64,000 nucleotides of DNA from Solanum dulcamara (Eukaryota > Streptophyta > Magnoliopsida > Solanales > Solanaceae), in contig NC_077245.1 in the NCBI RefSeq assembly GCF_947179165.1, forward strand, positions 22,543,740 through 22,607,739, in the 5' to 3' direction. Numbering within the stretch: the stretch's first letter is position 1; the number at the start of each line of letters is the position of its first letter. Positions 35,406 through 47,700 of this stretch are shown in pieces. A program made the position numbers and the translations under genes. The notes beneath the pieces were generated by a model that was given only the letters and a program-made list of their open reading frames with translations, did no database searches and had not been told where the DNA came from.

Positions 35406-35704
35406 CACATAGTGACATTTCTCCCCCTTAGCCGTAGGCGTATTAATGCACTATGATTCCTTGTACTTTGATTTATGGTATTTATGTTACTATCTAATAA
35501 TACCTACTGTTTTTTGTGCTTTGATTATTTCGTTATCTATTTATCTACTTTTAATACTCTTGTCTGACCTTTTTTTTATGCTTCTAATGAGCCAAGGGTA
35601 TTTCGGAAACAGCCGTCCTACATTGGTAGAAGTCAGGTTTGCGTACACTTTACCCTCCCAGACCCTACGATGTGGGATTGCACTGAGTTATTGTTGCTGT
35701 TGTA
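32520..35704 (+). mobile_element. RTE-clade LINE, near full length
   Basis: One long coding region (32520-35405) is followed by a 3' UTR and a tail with CAGCCGTCCTACA, GCGTACACTTTACCCTCCC, GATGTGGGATTGCAC and a terminal TTATTGTTGCTGTTGT microsatellite. That tail is the well-known 3' end of plant RTE LINEs and of SINEs that share it. The 5' end is probably truncated near 32520; TSDs were not found. The tail stops 83 bp before the aminoacylase start codon. Confidence 0.88.
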
Positions 35705-35786
35705 TATTCTCCAAGTATTCTTTCATTTGGTCCAAGTGTGAAAAACTCACACTCAGAGCGATTCGTCTCTCCCTCGGCTCTTCACC
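35705..35786 (+). promoter_or_regulatory. 5' leader remnant of the aminoacylase gene
   Basis: The 82 bp between the LINE tail and the ATG hold CTCACACTCAGAGCG and CT-rich text (TCGTCTCTCCCTCGGCTCTTC) typical of a 5' UTR, but no TATA box. The original promoter must lie upstream of the LINE, or a new start is used. Confidence 0.5.
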
Positions 35787-38700
35787 ATGTCCGATCACCT
35801 CCAACGTCTCCCAGTCCTCTTCTTCTTCCTCCTCCTCCTTTCACTCTCATTCTCCGAATCTCTTCAAGAAGACGAAGAATCAGACACACCCATTTCCCGT
35901 TTCCAACAATACCTCAGAATCAACACTGCTCATCCTAACCCAAACTACACTGACGCCATTAACTACCTCACTAACTTCGCCAATTCAATCCCCAATCTTC
36001 ACTACAAAGTCGTTCACCTCACCCCTACTTCACCCCTCCTCCTACTAACCTGGCCAGGTTCCAATCCTTCACTTCCCTCCATTCTTTTCAACTCCCATCT
36101 TGATTCTGTTCCTGCTGAACCAGATAAATGGACCCACCCACCTTTTTCCGCTCACAAGACTTCCGATGGAAGAATCTATGCACGGGGAGCCCAGGATGAT
36201 AAGTGTGTCGGTATGCAGTATTTGGAGGCAATCAAAGCGATTCAAAGTAGTGATCCAAATTTCGTGCCTCTGCGAAATGTTCATATTCTGTATGTGCCTG
36301 AAGAGGAGGTTGGTGGGTTTGATGGGATGGAGAAGTTTGTGGAATCTAAAGAATTTGAAGAGTTAAATGTTGGGTTTATGATGGATGAGGGACAGGCTTC
36401 GCCTAATGATGAGTTTAGGGTGTTTTATGCTGATAGGACTCCTTGGCATACGGTGATTAAGGCTGTTGGAATGCCTGGACATGGCTCTAAATTGTATGAT
36501 AATACTGCTATGGAGAACTTGATGAAGAGTATTGAGGTTATTACTAAGTTTAGGGAGTCTATGTTTGATAAGGTCAAGGCTGGACTGGCTGCTAATTCTG
36601 AGGTCATCTCAGTAAACCCAGTGTTTCTCAAGGCTGGAACTCCTTCCCCAACTGTGAGTTTTTCGAGTTTTCAATTGAGCTCACTCTTTTAAGTTCTAGT
36701 ATATATTTTTTTCCAGCAGTAGTTGCTGTATTGAAGAAGGGTTTACTGTCATTTGGGAAGTGATGCTATAGTAATTCGGAATTTTAAATTTAGTCATCCG
36801 GATGGTCATTGTCTCTCTTTCCTATTCAACTTGAGAAATATGTGATGCCAATAATACTTTCTTAACTGATTAGTCGTTCAGATTTTCCTTAGCTTAAAAG
36901 TTATTGTTGTGTTGTTGTTCTTAAAGTATATTGAAGTATGATCTAAAGAAACTATAATGTACTTTTAAAAATGAAATGGAAATAATGTAAAGAAGAAGGA
37001 ATTGGACTCGAAATGGAACTCTTTATTGATTCAACTGAAAGGTTACAATCAAATTAACAAAAGAACTACTCCATAACTGTGAGCTCCAATGACCTGTAAT
37101 GGTAGAATTATGGTAAGGAGAAGAAGATAAGAAAGAAGAGAATAGACGAGGAAGAAGAAGAAGAGAGGTAGATTGATAGAAAATAAGATTTTCCAGTTGA
37201 TTCTTCATTCCCTCCCTTCACATTTTCCCTCTGTTTATATTGATAAGAGAATGATGACGCGTCATCTCTGCTCACGTGATTTTCAATCAACTCAGGTGTC
37301 TCTTAATCAATTCAAATCATGACAGAAACATACCAATTGGGAATAACTTTTAAGGTTAGGTGACGATATGAACCTATTCCTGTTAACAACTTTCTATGTA
37401 TTAGGTAACATTGGCTTATGGTGTATTGAGTGTGTTTCCTTGTAGTCTATGGTTGTGCTTATCATTGTTTTCTTGTATAGGGATTTGTGATGAACATGCA
37501 ACCCTCTGAGGCTGAGGCGGGATTTGATATTAGGATGCCGCCAACAGCTGACCCCGAACTTATGAGGAAGATAATTGAAGAGCAATGGGCACCGGCTTGG
37601 AGGAACATGACATATGAGGTCAATAGTTGCTTTTTGTTATGCTTATCGTTGTTATTTTGCAGACCTTAGCTTATCTTTCCACTATTGCTTATGATTTTTC
37701 TGAAGATTCATAGAGAAATCTCTTTCTAACCTATCTTGTAATACATAGTTGGCATATCTGAGATTTGGAAGTTATATCAATTGTTTCCAGCCATATTTCA
37801 AATGATGGTGCACTTATTAGCTTTCCGGAACTTTTCAGAGAATTTCGAGTATATCATCGGTATACTGAAATATTGGATCACTGTTTAAAATAAGTTGGTG
37901 ATATCAGCCAATAGGTTTCTGGTGTAGAATTCACTATCCTTTGACTTGTCGATTTGAAAAGAGAAGGTTACAGGTAAGCCAAAAGTCACTTGTTAAAATC
38001 GTCAGCCTCCTAGGCCTTAGCCATGTTGACTTGCTTATACTGAAGGTTATTGTGGCATTGAGTAATCATCTCTATATAAAAAACATAGTCACTGGGAGCG
38101 GGCCATGCTTAATTACAACAAGATCTGATGGAATTTGCCACTCTCCCCGGCATTTAAGTTTTTTGTGCTATAAGGAGAACTCATACTGAACTGCGGCCTT
38201 GGACAGGCTGGTAACTGACGTTGACCAAAGAATATTTTCTTGTTGACTGTTGTGTCCAGGCGCACATGCAAGTGTACGTGATCTAACAAGTAATATAGTA
38301 GCTCTTTCGAGCCGGATGTCGAACTCACAGAGACTTTATGAAGACCACTTATTTCTGTTTAAAGGACTACACCGATTATGTGTGTTGTGAGAAATTGAGA
38401 TAATGCTATCACTAAATTCTTTGCTGGAAGAAAAATTACTACTACTACAAGAGTTACGCAGGAAATCAGACTATGAAAAATCCAGGGCTGTAGCATAGAA
38501 TAAAGTCAAACATAATATTTTCCACTTTTAGTCTCAGATGAGATGTTTAACTACTGATTTATAGGGTTACTAATACAATCATGGTCTTCTGACCTCTAAT
38601 TGTCTATCTTTATCGACAGCCTAACTACATCGTTGAGCGGGGATATGCATGAATCAATAAAAACGCATTAAGCTATCGTCCTATTTATTAACCAAACGTG

Positions 38701-41700
38701 GTATACAAGTATGTGTCACTAGCATCCTGCATACGAATCACCCTAAGTTACCCTAGCATGAGCACGTTCCCTACATTCTTTGTTCTATCTCCTCGTCTTC
38801 TTCCGAATTCAAGGTAGACAACACATGTACTCTAATGCTGGCCAAACATTACAATAGTTAAAACGAAAATGCAGGAGTAATTATAATTAACAACTCATCA
38901 TCGACAAAAGAATAGATCGTATTATGTCATAACTTCGTAGCTATAGCCCCAGAATAAGAGCGCTTACCCACTCATGTTCAATAGAAATACACAATGCATT
39001 AGTTCATACACTTTAATCTTCAAAAGAAAAGAGAAGAAAAAGGAAACCTAAAGTGCGTGTACCCTCGTCTCAGTGTTCTTTCAAAAGCTGCGTGAACCCC
39101 TTCTCCAAAGCCCTAGGGTTCTATTTATAGGGTTTTAAAAATAACCCTCCAATCCTAAGTTGACCCGGACTTAATTAAGAAAAATCAGAACTTTGGGGCT
39201 ATGTTGGCGCGGCGCGCCAGTAACGCGCCATAAAGTGCCTTCAGTAGTTACTCTCCTGGCGCGGTCCGCCAGCAGTGCGTCTCAGATGCGCCTCTGTAGT
39301 TTATGCCCTGGCGCGGCGCGCCAGTAGTGCGCCAGGGCTGCTTCTTCCATTTTTCGCTTGCTTCTTCTTTCCATCGAGTTCTTTCTAGCACTGACTTGTC
39401 TCCAAGAATCCTGCAATCACTACACACACACCCCTTAGTGCAACCTTGTCCTTCATTCAATCTAAAACATGCAATTATGTTTCTAAAATATTCCCAAACA
39501 ACTACTAAACATGTGCAAACAAATATCTCCATATCGATTAACTCCTGTAAGACTGGTGTGGTTATTATCGTAGGAGATGAAATCAAAAAGTCATTCATCA
39601 AGAAGCCAAAATGTGTTGATTCAACTGAAGGAACTGATGCCAGTGTGGAGCATCTCTTGCAGTTTTATCTGTCTGAGTTGGGAGAACCATGAGTCACAGT
39701 CTTCCCCAGGTTCTTTCCCAACTTCAAGTTCATAAACTGAGTGAAATTGGGTGGGTCCTAAAGTGAAGCTTCAAGGACTATTGGGTCCCACCAGGAGTAC
39801 AGCACCATCTGTTACCTGGAAGCGAGCTTGTTCTGTGAAATCACGTAGCAGAGTAGACATGGGACACTCACCCACCTTTTGCTGCAAAACCTTTTGTTGG
39901 TCCGAATCAACAATACTTCCGACCACGCTAGCCCGGCAAGCGAATGCGTAACCAAGATCAATCCAACCTGTGGAGACCTGTTTGAAACCCTGCATCTGAC
40001 CAGACAAACCATCAACTCCACAATTCTACACCTTGAGTGCACTGACCAAAATAATGTGCTAGCACCCTTGTACTCTACCAACAGTTTACGCATGGAAAAT
40101 TTAATCAGAAGTAGATTACTTCAACAACTATTTATTACGCTTTCATGTTTTCTCTGTAGCAGTTATAAGCAGTAAGGACATCTTATCTATTAATTATGTT
40201 TTCCTATTTCTTTGTAGCAATAAGGAGGTTATTCCTCCTGTTTCTCATTTCAGTGGTAGTAGGAAGTTATTTCCTTGTTATTAGGTGGATGGATGGTTAA
40301 TCCACCAATGTTGTATTTAAAGTTATTTGAATTGAATGGAAAGATAAGAAGGAAATTATTTATGTTTTTGAGTACTTCAACTCAAGAGATGGCAAGTTCT
40401 TTCTTAAAGAACCAGCACCATAGGTTGTAGGAAGAAAAATCTGATTTCATATTGTAGCGTCCCATAACTAGATCCATATCAGGGGACCATAGCAATTGGT
40501 ATCAGAGTCGGGAGTTAGGGAGATCTAATCTCTTTGTTTCAAGAAGAACGTGCAACCAATTTAGCAAGGCAGAAAGCCATAAATGCTCGCTTGGATGATC
40601 TAACGAAGGATTTACCAAATTCAAAGGCGGATGTGAAGTAACTGAAAATGGCAATCACAATCGAGGTTGGAAAGATAAAGCAGTGGCTGCAGGTTCAGGA
40701 TCATAAACTAGTGGGAATTCATATGATTTATAAATATACAAATTTGGATTTTCCATGATTTTGTGGCCACGAAGACCCCTTGGGATGGCTGAACAAGTGT
40801 GAACATTCTTTCGACACCAGAAGAAGAAAAAATTGGACTTGCTTCTTTTTATTTGGAAGGAATTGCACAACTCTAGTTTCTTCAACTCGAGAAAAATATG
40901 CCTCAATGCACTTGGGAATTGGGATGAGTTCAAACGTCAATGTAACCTTCGTTACCAATTAGAAGTCAAAAGTTGGGAGAATTGGCTAAGTGACGCCAAA
41001 TTGAATCTGTGGCAAATTACCAAGAAAAGTTTGAGCCGTTGGTTTCATGGGCTGTTACTCTTACACAAGTGCAAAAAGTTGAACTTTACATTAGTGGTCT
41101 TGCTGATTATATAGCAATTGAGGTAGAGTTGCATAATCCTCCATATTTGCCTACGACGATGAGTATTTCCAACTTTATGAATGCAAGGAACAACCCCTTT
41201 GTTCGCAATTGTTAGATTCCTGTAGATTAAAGACATCAGATTTCTCACCTCAATTACCCACTAGATTTGTGAAGAAATTGACCAGATCTGAACGGGATGA
41301 AAGATGGCTTAAGGGACTTTGTTTCAATTGTAACAAACTATTCACTCAGGGCCTTTAGCGCAAGAAATTATTCTGGATTGATTTCATTGATGATGAAGAA
41401 GAATATGCTGAAAAAGAAAGGAATATTAGTACTTTCCACACTTAGCACTTGAAGACAAGTGCAATTTGAAGGAGGGGAGTAATGTTAGCGCCCTTTTAGT
41501 CTACCATCAGTTTACGCATGGAAAATTTAATCATAAAGTAGATTACTTCAGCAGCTATTGTGTTTTCCTGCTTTCTCTGTAGCAATTATAAGCAGTAAGG
41601 AAAACTTATCTATTAATTATGTTTTCCTATTTCTTTGTAGCAGGTATTAGAAGTAAGGAGGTTACTCCTCCACTTTCTCATTTTAATAGTAGTCGGAAGT

Positions 41701-44700
41701 TATTTCCTTGTTATTAGGTGGGTGGTTAATCCACCAATGTTGTATTTAAAGTTATTTGAATTCAATGGAAAGATAAGCAAAATACTTATTTAAGTTTTTG
41801 AGTATTTCAAATCAAGAGATTACATGTTCTCTCTTAACGAACCAACACCATAGGTAGGTCATAGGAAGAAAATATTTGATTTCATATTGTAGCGTCCAGT
41901 GTTATTAAAAGCGACGAAGCGCTCGCTTTAAGTGCGAAAAAAAGTGACAGATTGTCGCTCTAATGCCTTGAAGCGGCGCGATGTTGAGGAAGTGTGCACT
42001 TCTGGGATTGAAGCGAGAAACGTGCTTTTTTTAAAAGCGAGAAAAAGCTCGCTTAAGACAGATAAACGCTACCTATGTTTTTTTTAAATTTTCTGTAAAA
42101 ATACTTACGTAATTCCAAATATTTTCCCTCATTTGTGCGACTACTACCGGACTCTCGTTCGACTGCTGCTGAAGCGCAAGGTTAGTTTTTCTTCTTTCTC
42201 GTGTGATTGCTGCGACCTTGAAGGTTTTTTTTCAATTTGCTATTTGCAATGCTACTTAAGTAGCCTTACTGTATTTTTTTCGTCTGATTTAAGATTCTCC
42301 GTTATTGCGTATATTCTGTTTGTAATGCTACTGTGCATACTCTGTTATTTTCTGTTTTTGTTCTGCTGCTTTGTTTTGTCTTTATTTTTTTGTTGTTCTG
42401 TGACTTCTGTCTCTATTCTGTTTTTGCTTGTAGTAAATTTTATTTTCTTATTCAATGGCACAAAAAAAGGATTCAGCTTGGGCATATGGAACTCCAATGG
42501 GCAGTAACACAAAAGTCCAATGTGTCTTTTGTGATAAGACATACAATGGCAGAATATTTTGTCACAAAAAATCTTATTGGTTGTTATAAAGATGTAAAAG
42601 TATGTCCAAAGGTCCCGAATAGTGTGAAGGCAGAGATCAAAGAGTACTTTACGAAAAAAATGAGTATAAAATAAAACTCAAATGAACCATGAAGCATCCA
42701 TGGTTTATCTTGTTGATGATCATTAAATGGATAAAGTTGTAGTGATATGCTAATCGGTCCTCCCTCAAAGTGTCAAAAGAAGCCTTCAACTAGTGGAAAT
42801 GGATCATCCACTGCTAGTAACATCAAGGTCCTCTCAATCTCTATTTCTCGCAAAAACCAAATGAAAAGAGAAGGGTGGACCTTTTGATTTAGAGGCTTCC
42901 AGGAAGATTTCAAGGGATTGTGCTGTATCTGCTTTTGCTAGGTAGATGTATGATGCTGGGCTTCCTTTCAATTGTGTTAATTACACCAAGAGTTTTGCTA
43001 ATTCATTGAGGTTGTTGGCCAATATTGCCCATGAATGAAGCCCATAAAGTAAGAGTTCATTGTCTAAAAAAGGAGGTGGAAAAGACAAACAAGATTGTAG
43101 AAGATCATACGGTTCAATGGAAAATATATGACTATTTTATTATGATGTATAAATAGACAGCAAAAAATGGGAAAATGGTCATTAATGTTTTGGTGAATTC
43201 TCCAAAATGGAAAACTTGTGACATTTTCAAGGAATGGATGAAAGATGGCTTAAGGGACTTTGTTTCAATTGTAACAAACTAATCACTCGGGACCATCAGT
43301 GCAAGAAATTATTCTGGATGACCATTTTCCAAGGAATTAACTCCCTTTTGGAGAACTCACCAAAACATTAATGACCATTTTCCCATTTTTTGCTGTCCAT
43401 TTATCCATCATAATGGAACAACCATACGTTTTTCATTGAACCTTATGATCTTCTACAATTTTGTTTGTCTTTTCCGCCTCCTTTTTTAGACAAGGAACTC
43501 TTACCTTAAAGGGTTTCCTTCCTTGGCCTACTGCCTCAATGAATTCACCAAAACTCTCGGTGTAATTAACACAATTGAAAGGAAGCCCTACATCTTACAT
43601 CCACCTAGCTAAAGCAGATTCAATTCAATCCCTTAAAATCTTCCTAGAAGCCTCTAAATCAATAGGTCCACCTTTTTTCTTTTCATTTGGTTTTTGCGAG
43701 AAATAGATATTTAGAGGACCCTTGACATTGCTAGCGGTGGATGATCCACTTCGACTAGTTGAAGGCTTCTTTTGACATTTTGAAGGAGGCCCCATTGACA
43801 TATTCACTTCAACTTCATCATTATCAACAAGATTAACCATGGATGGTTCATTTGAGTTTTGAACTCATTTTTTTTTCGTAAAACACTCTTTGATTTCTCC
43901 CTTTAGACTATCTAGGACCTTTAGACATACTTTTACATCTTTATAACCACTAATATAATGTTTTTTGTGACGAAATATTCTACCATTGTATGTCATACAT
44001 ATCACAAGACACATTTGACTTTTATGTTACTGTCCATTGGAGTTCCATATGCCTAAGTTGGATCCCTTTTTTGTGCCATTGAATAAGGAAATATAACTTA
44101 CTACAAGCAAAAACAAAAGAGCCACATAACAAGAAAAAATTAGAGAGAACAAAGTAGCAAAACAAAAACAGCATCCGCAGCGTCTGAAGATAATAATAGA
44201 GGCGTTCAAACCGATGTTGAGCATACGCAGTAACAGAGAATCTTAAATTAGAAGAAAATACATATTAACGCTACTTAAGTAGCATTACAAAGAGCAAATT
44301 GAAAAAAAAGGGTCGCAGCAGTCACATGAGAAAGAAGAAAAACTAACCTTGCTCTTCAACAACAGTCACACGAGAGTCCAACAGCAGTTGCACAGAGGAG
44401 GGAAAATATTTGGAAAAACTTGCGTAAGTATTTTTATAGAAAGTAAAAAAAAAAACCTAGTTAGCGTTTATCTCGCTTAAGCGAGCTTTTTCTCGCTTTT
44501 AAAAAAAGCACGCTTCTCGCTTCAGTGCCAGACGCTTCTTCACCGTCACATCGATTCAAGGCATTAGAGAGACAATCTGTCGCTTCGTTGAGTGCTTAAA
44601 GCGAGCACTTCTTCGCTTTTAATAACACTGGTATCTCATCAAAGATATGGTGATTGATGCTGATTCTTTCTTGCCATAATCTGCCGATATAGTGGTAATT

Positions 44701-47700
44701 TTTGATACTACTCCCAAATCTGAGTGTTTAAGTGTGGCCATCTCATCGAAAAGTTTAACTTGTTAGGAAAATACCCTTTAATTTATTTAATTATGTCTTC
44801 AACACGCCCTCTCATGTATTTCATCAAAGATATGGTGATTGATGCTGATTCTTTCTTGCCAATATAGTGGTAATTTTTGATACTTCTCCCAAATCTGAGT
44901 GTTTAAGTGTGTAACCATCTCATCGAAAAGTTTAAATTGTTAGGAAAACACACTTTAATTTACTTAATTATGTCTTCAACACACCCTCTCATGTGCCAAC
45001 CTTTCTCTTTCACATCGAGGCAAGCATGTGGAAATTCTTATTGACAATAGGTGGAGTGAGATTTGATCCCATGACCTTTGCCTGCTTTGCTGCCATGTTA
45101 AAGTGTGTGATCATCTCATCTAAAAGCTTAAGTTGTTAGAGAGGAAACACATTTATTTATCTAGTCAAATCCTCAACATGTCCCCTCACGTGCGGCCCTG
45201 ATTCTTTTTCATAGAGCAAGCACGTGGAACATTTTTTGATAATGGGTGGCAATGAGACTCGAACCTAGTATCTCTGCCTGCTCTAATACCATGTTAAAGT
45301 GTGTGACCATTTCATCTAAAAGTTTAAGTTATTAGAGAGAACTCTTGTGTTTACTTAGTTATATCTTCAATACTCAACAAGATGGTGTCAGCTTCTCAAA
45401 GGAGGACAATGTCTCAGAAGGAGAGGAGAGTGAAGGCAAACACCACCCAAAAGAATCACTGGACCTGGGTGGACAAGAACAAAACATGTCTTGCTAAGAA
45501 AATCTATCGCTAGAAAAAACATCACAACTGACAAGGACTGCGGTTCAAACAGCAAAAACAAAAAAGTTTACTCCTCCCATGTCTCAGATTGGGCTGTGTT
45601 GACACAATATGAAATGGAGTGATAGACCAGTTACTTAGTAAGAGGTGGTTGGATAGCACTAATCAAGTGAAGCTTGACGTCGCTTACCTGTTTTTGGTCC
45701 GAACTTGAGCAGAAGCGAGAAATTCTTGTCGCATAGATGTTCCTATTTGATTATACCTATTGTCTAACTCCGTTTTATTGGAGCCTTCTGCCATCAGTTC
45801 ACCAAACTGTGCACCTTGCACTTCGCTAGAAAATACTTTCTTTTAGAGACTGCTTCATCACTTGTATAAAGGGGGTTCTATCTGCTGAAGTTTTCACATA
45901 CCTGTGTCCTACCATCTCCTAAGTGAGCTCTGCATAATTTCTGGAGCAATAAAAGGGAGATAAAAGAAAGAGGTGATATGATACCTAAATATTAATCTGA
46001 GTTGACATGAATCTAATGATGAACTAGATTTTGAAGGGATAATTGGGGATTCCTTCACCTTGAATTTCATCAATTTGTTTGCAATGTCCTGCCACCAGAG
46101 TTTGATTATGATCAATCTTGTCTTACTCCCTTCTATTACAGTGTTTCTAGTGAATTCTCAAGATTCGTTGTAGTTTGGCATGATGTAATATTCATATAGT
46201 TCTTCCTGTTTGTTCCATTTCCGATGTAGATCTCTCTGGTTCTCGGATGTCTTCATCAATACTTTTGCAGATTCAGAAAATCTGTTGCTTTCAACTCTAG
46301 TACTATTGATGAAGATTTCCTTCTTTCAATCCATTCAAACTATGTGGATGGCTCACCCTTTATTCCCAAGTATTTCATATGACTCTTCCCCAGCTAACAA
46401 GAAGGCTTACCTTTCCATCTAAAATGGATTTTACATTAGTTTTCAACTGATGACACTCCAAAGTCGTAGTAATTGCTATTATATGATAAGCGGGAGCTAA
46501 AAAAGAAGATTGCCCCACGACTAATTCCGCGGTTTGAAACTTGGGTTCTACCAATATGGACCTAAAGATGATAAGTAAATTGTAGCTGCTGTGGGGAGAC
46601 ATGTTAAGAAGAGAGTTTTGAGAAGAGGAAGGATTGGAGAAGTCGAGAAGAAAGGTTGGGTTGGAATTCACAAATTAGGATCAATTTGTCTGGAAATGTA
46701 GAAAGTAGAAAGAGCTTAAGAGTACACATTTAGTTCCAATGGTCTTATACTTGTATTACTGAAGCTGTTCGATGACTGAAAATTCTCTCCTTAGAGTGGG
46801 TTCCATTATACCTTTTTGATCAGTGATACAAAAAAGTTTCGGAATACGGCTAGTGTAATGAAAAAGTTTTCTGTTTAGGAAGTTGTCACAATATTGAGGA
46901 CAACTCTGTTTATCAATCTGTCAATCAATCAGCTATGCGTCAATACTAATCCTCTGTAATCATTCTGCTGGACAACTCTATTTATTCAAAACAAACTTTA
47001 TTGGGGGGACAACTCTACATAGAGTGTACAACAACAACAAACTCAGTATAATCCCACAATGTGGGGTCTGGGGAGGGTAGAGTGTACGCAGACCTAACCC
47101 CCACATAGAGTGTATATAAGTTAATTTAGAGTAGAGACGTCAGTTCTAACGTAAGATTGGTTGGCTTCATTGTAAGGTAGATATTTATTCCCATTCCAAC
47201 TCTTATATTTAAAATCACCAGTTTTAAAGAATTTTACATTTGGGCTCAATATGCTATTTGTTTCACTAAACACAAAAAAGGGACAAGGTGTACTTTTGGT
47301 CGTCTGATTCTCAGGATTTTTGTAATGTGGCAGATAACCGAGAAAGGATTTTTAAGGGACAACAGGGGACGTCCTCTGATGACACTTGCTTCCGATTCCA
47401 ACCCTTGGTGGTCCGTGTTCAATCAAGCTCTTACTAGAGCTGGTGGCAAACTCTCCAAGCCTGAAATATTAGCTTCGACTACTGATGCTCGATTCATGAG
47501 ACGGCTGGGAATTCCTACCTTTGGTTTCTCCCCAATGAAGAATACCCCCATCTTACTTCATGACCACAATGAGGTTTGTCACTGCTTCTATCTATGACAA
47601 ATCAGTAATCACTTGGTACTCTGATGCCAATCATTTGTTCTCCTGGCAGTTCCTCAAGGATAATGTTTATTTGGAGGGGATTAAGGTGTATGAAAGCATT

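Larger units (their letters stand above)
37619..47333 (+). other. ACY1 intron 2, 9.7 kb, packed with transposon remnants
   Basis: GT at 37619 to AG at 47333. From left to right it holds unique sequence (37619-38600), an LTR-like segment, unassigned DNA, a gypsy remnant, the palindromic hAT, tandem repeats, unassigned DNA (45376-47016) and a SINE/LINE tail. The unusually large size is due to these insertions. Confidence 0.85.

Noticed and set aside
35446..36048. 200-codon open frame overlapping the LINE tail and ACY1 exon 1
   Set aside because: Runs through the LINE 3' UTR and then reads ACY1 in a wrong frame; the M20 frame from 35787 is clearly the real one.
39771..40007. 78-codon minus-strand frame in ACY1 intron 2
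   Set aside because: Coding-like texture, but no motif, no start context and no conserved family recognised.
41889..44638. 8-bp TSD for the palindromic hAT
   Set aside because: GTAGCGTC and GTATCTCA agree at only four of eight positions, so I do not claim a TSD; the flank may have been altered by the same repair event that made the palindrome.
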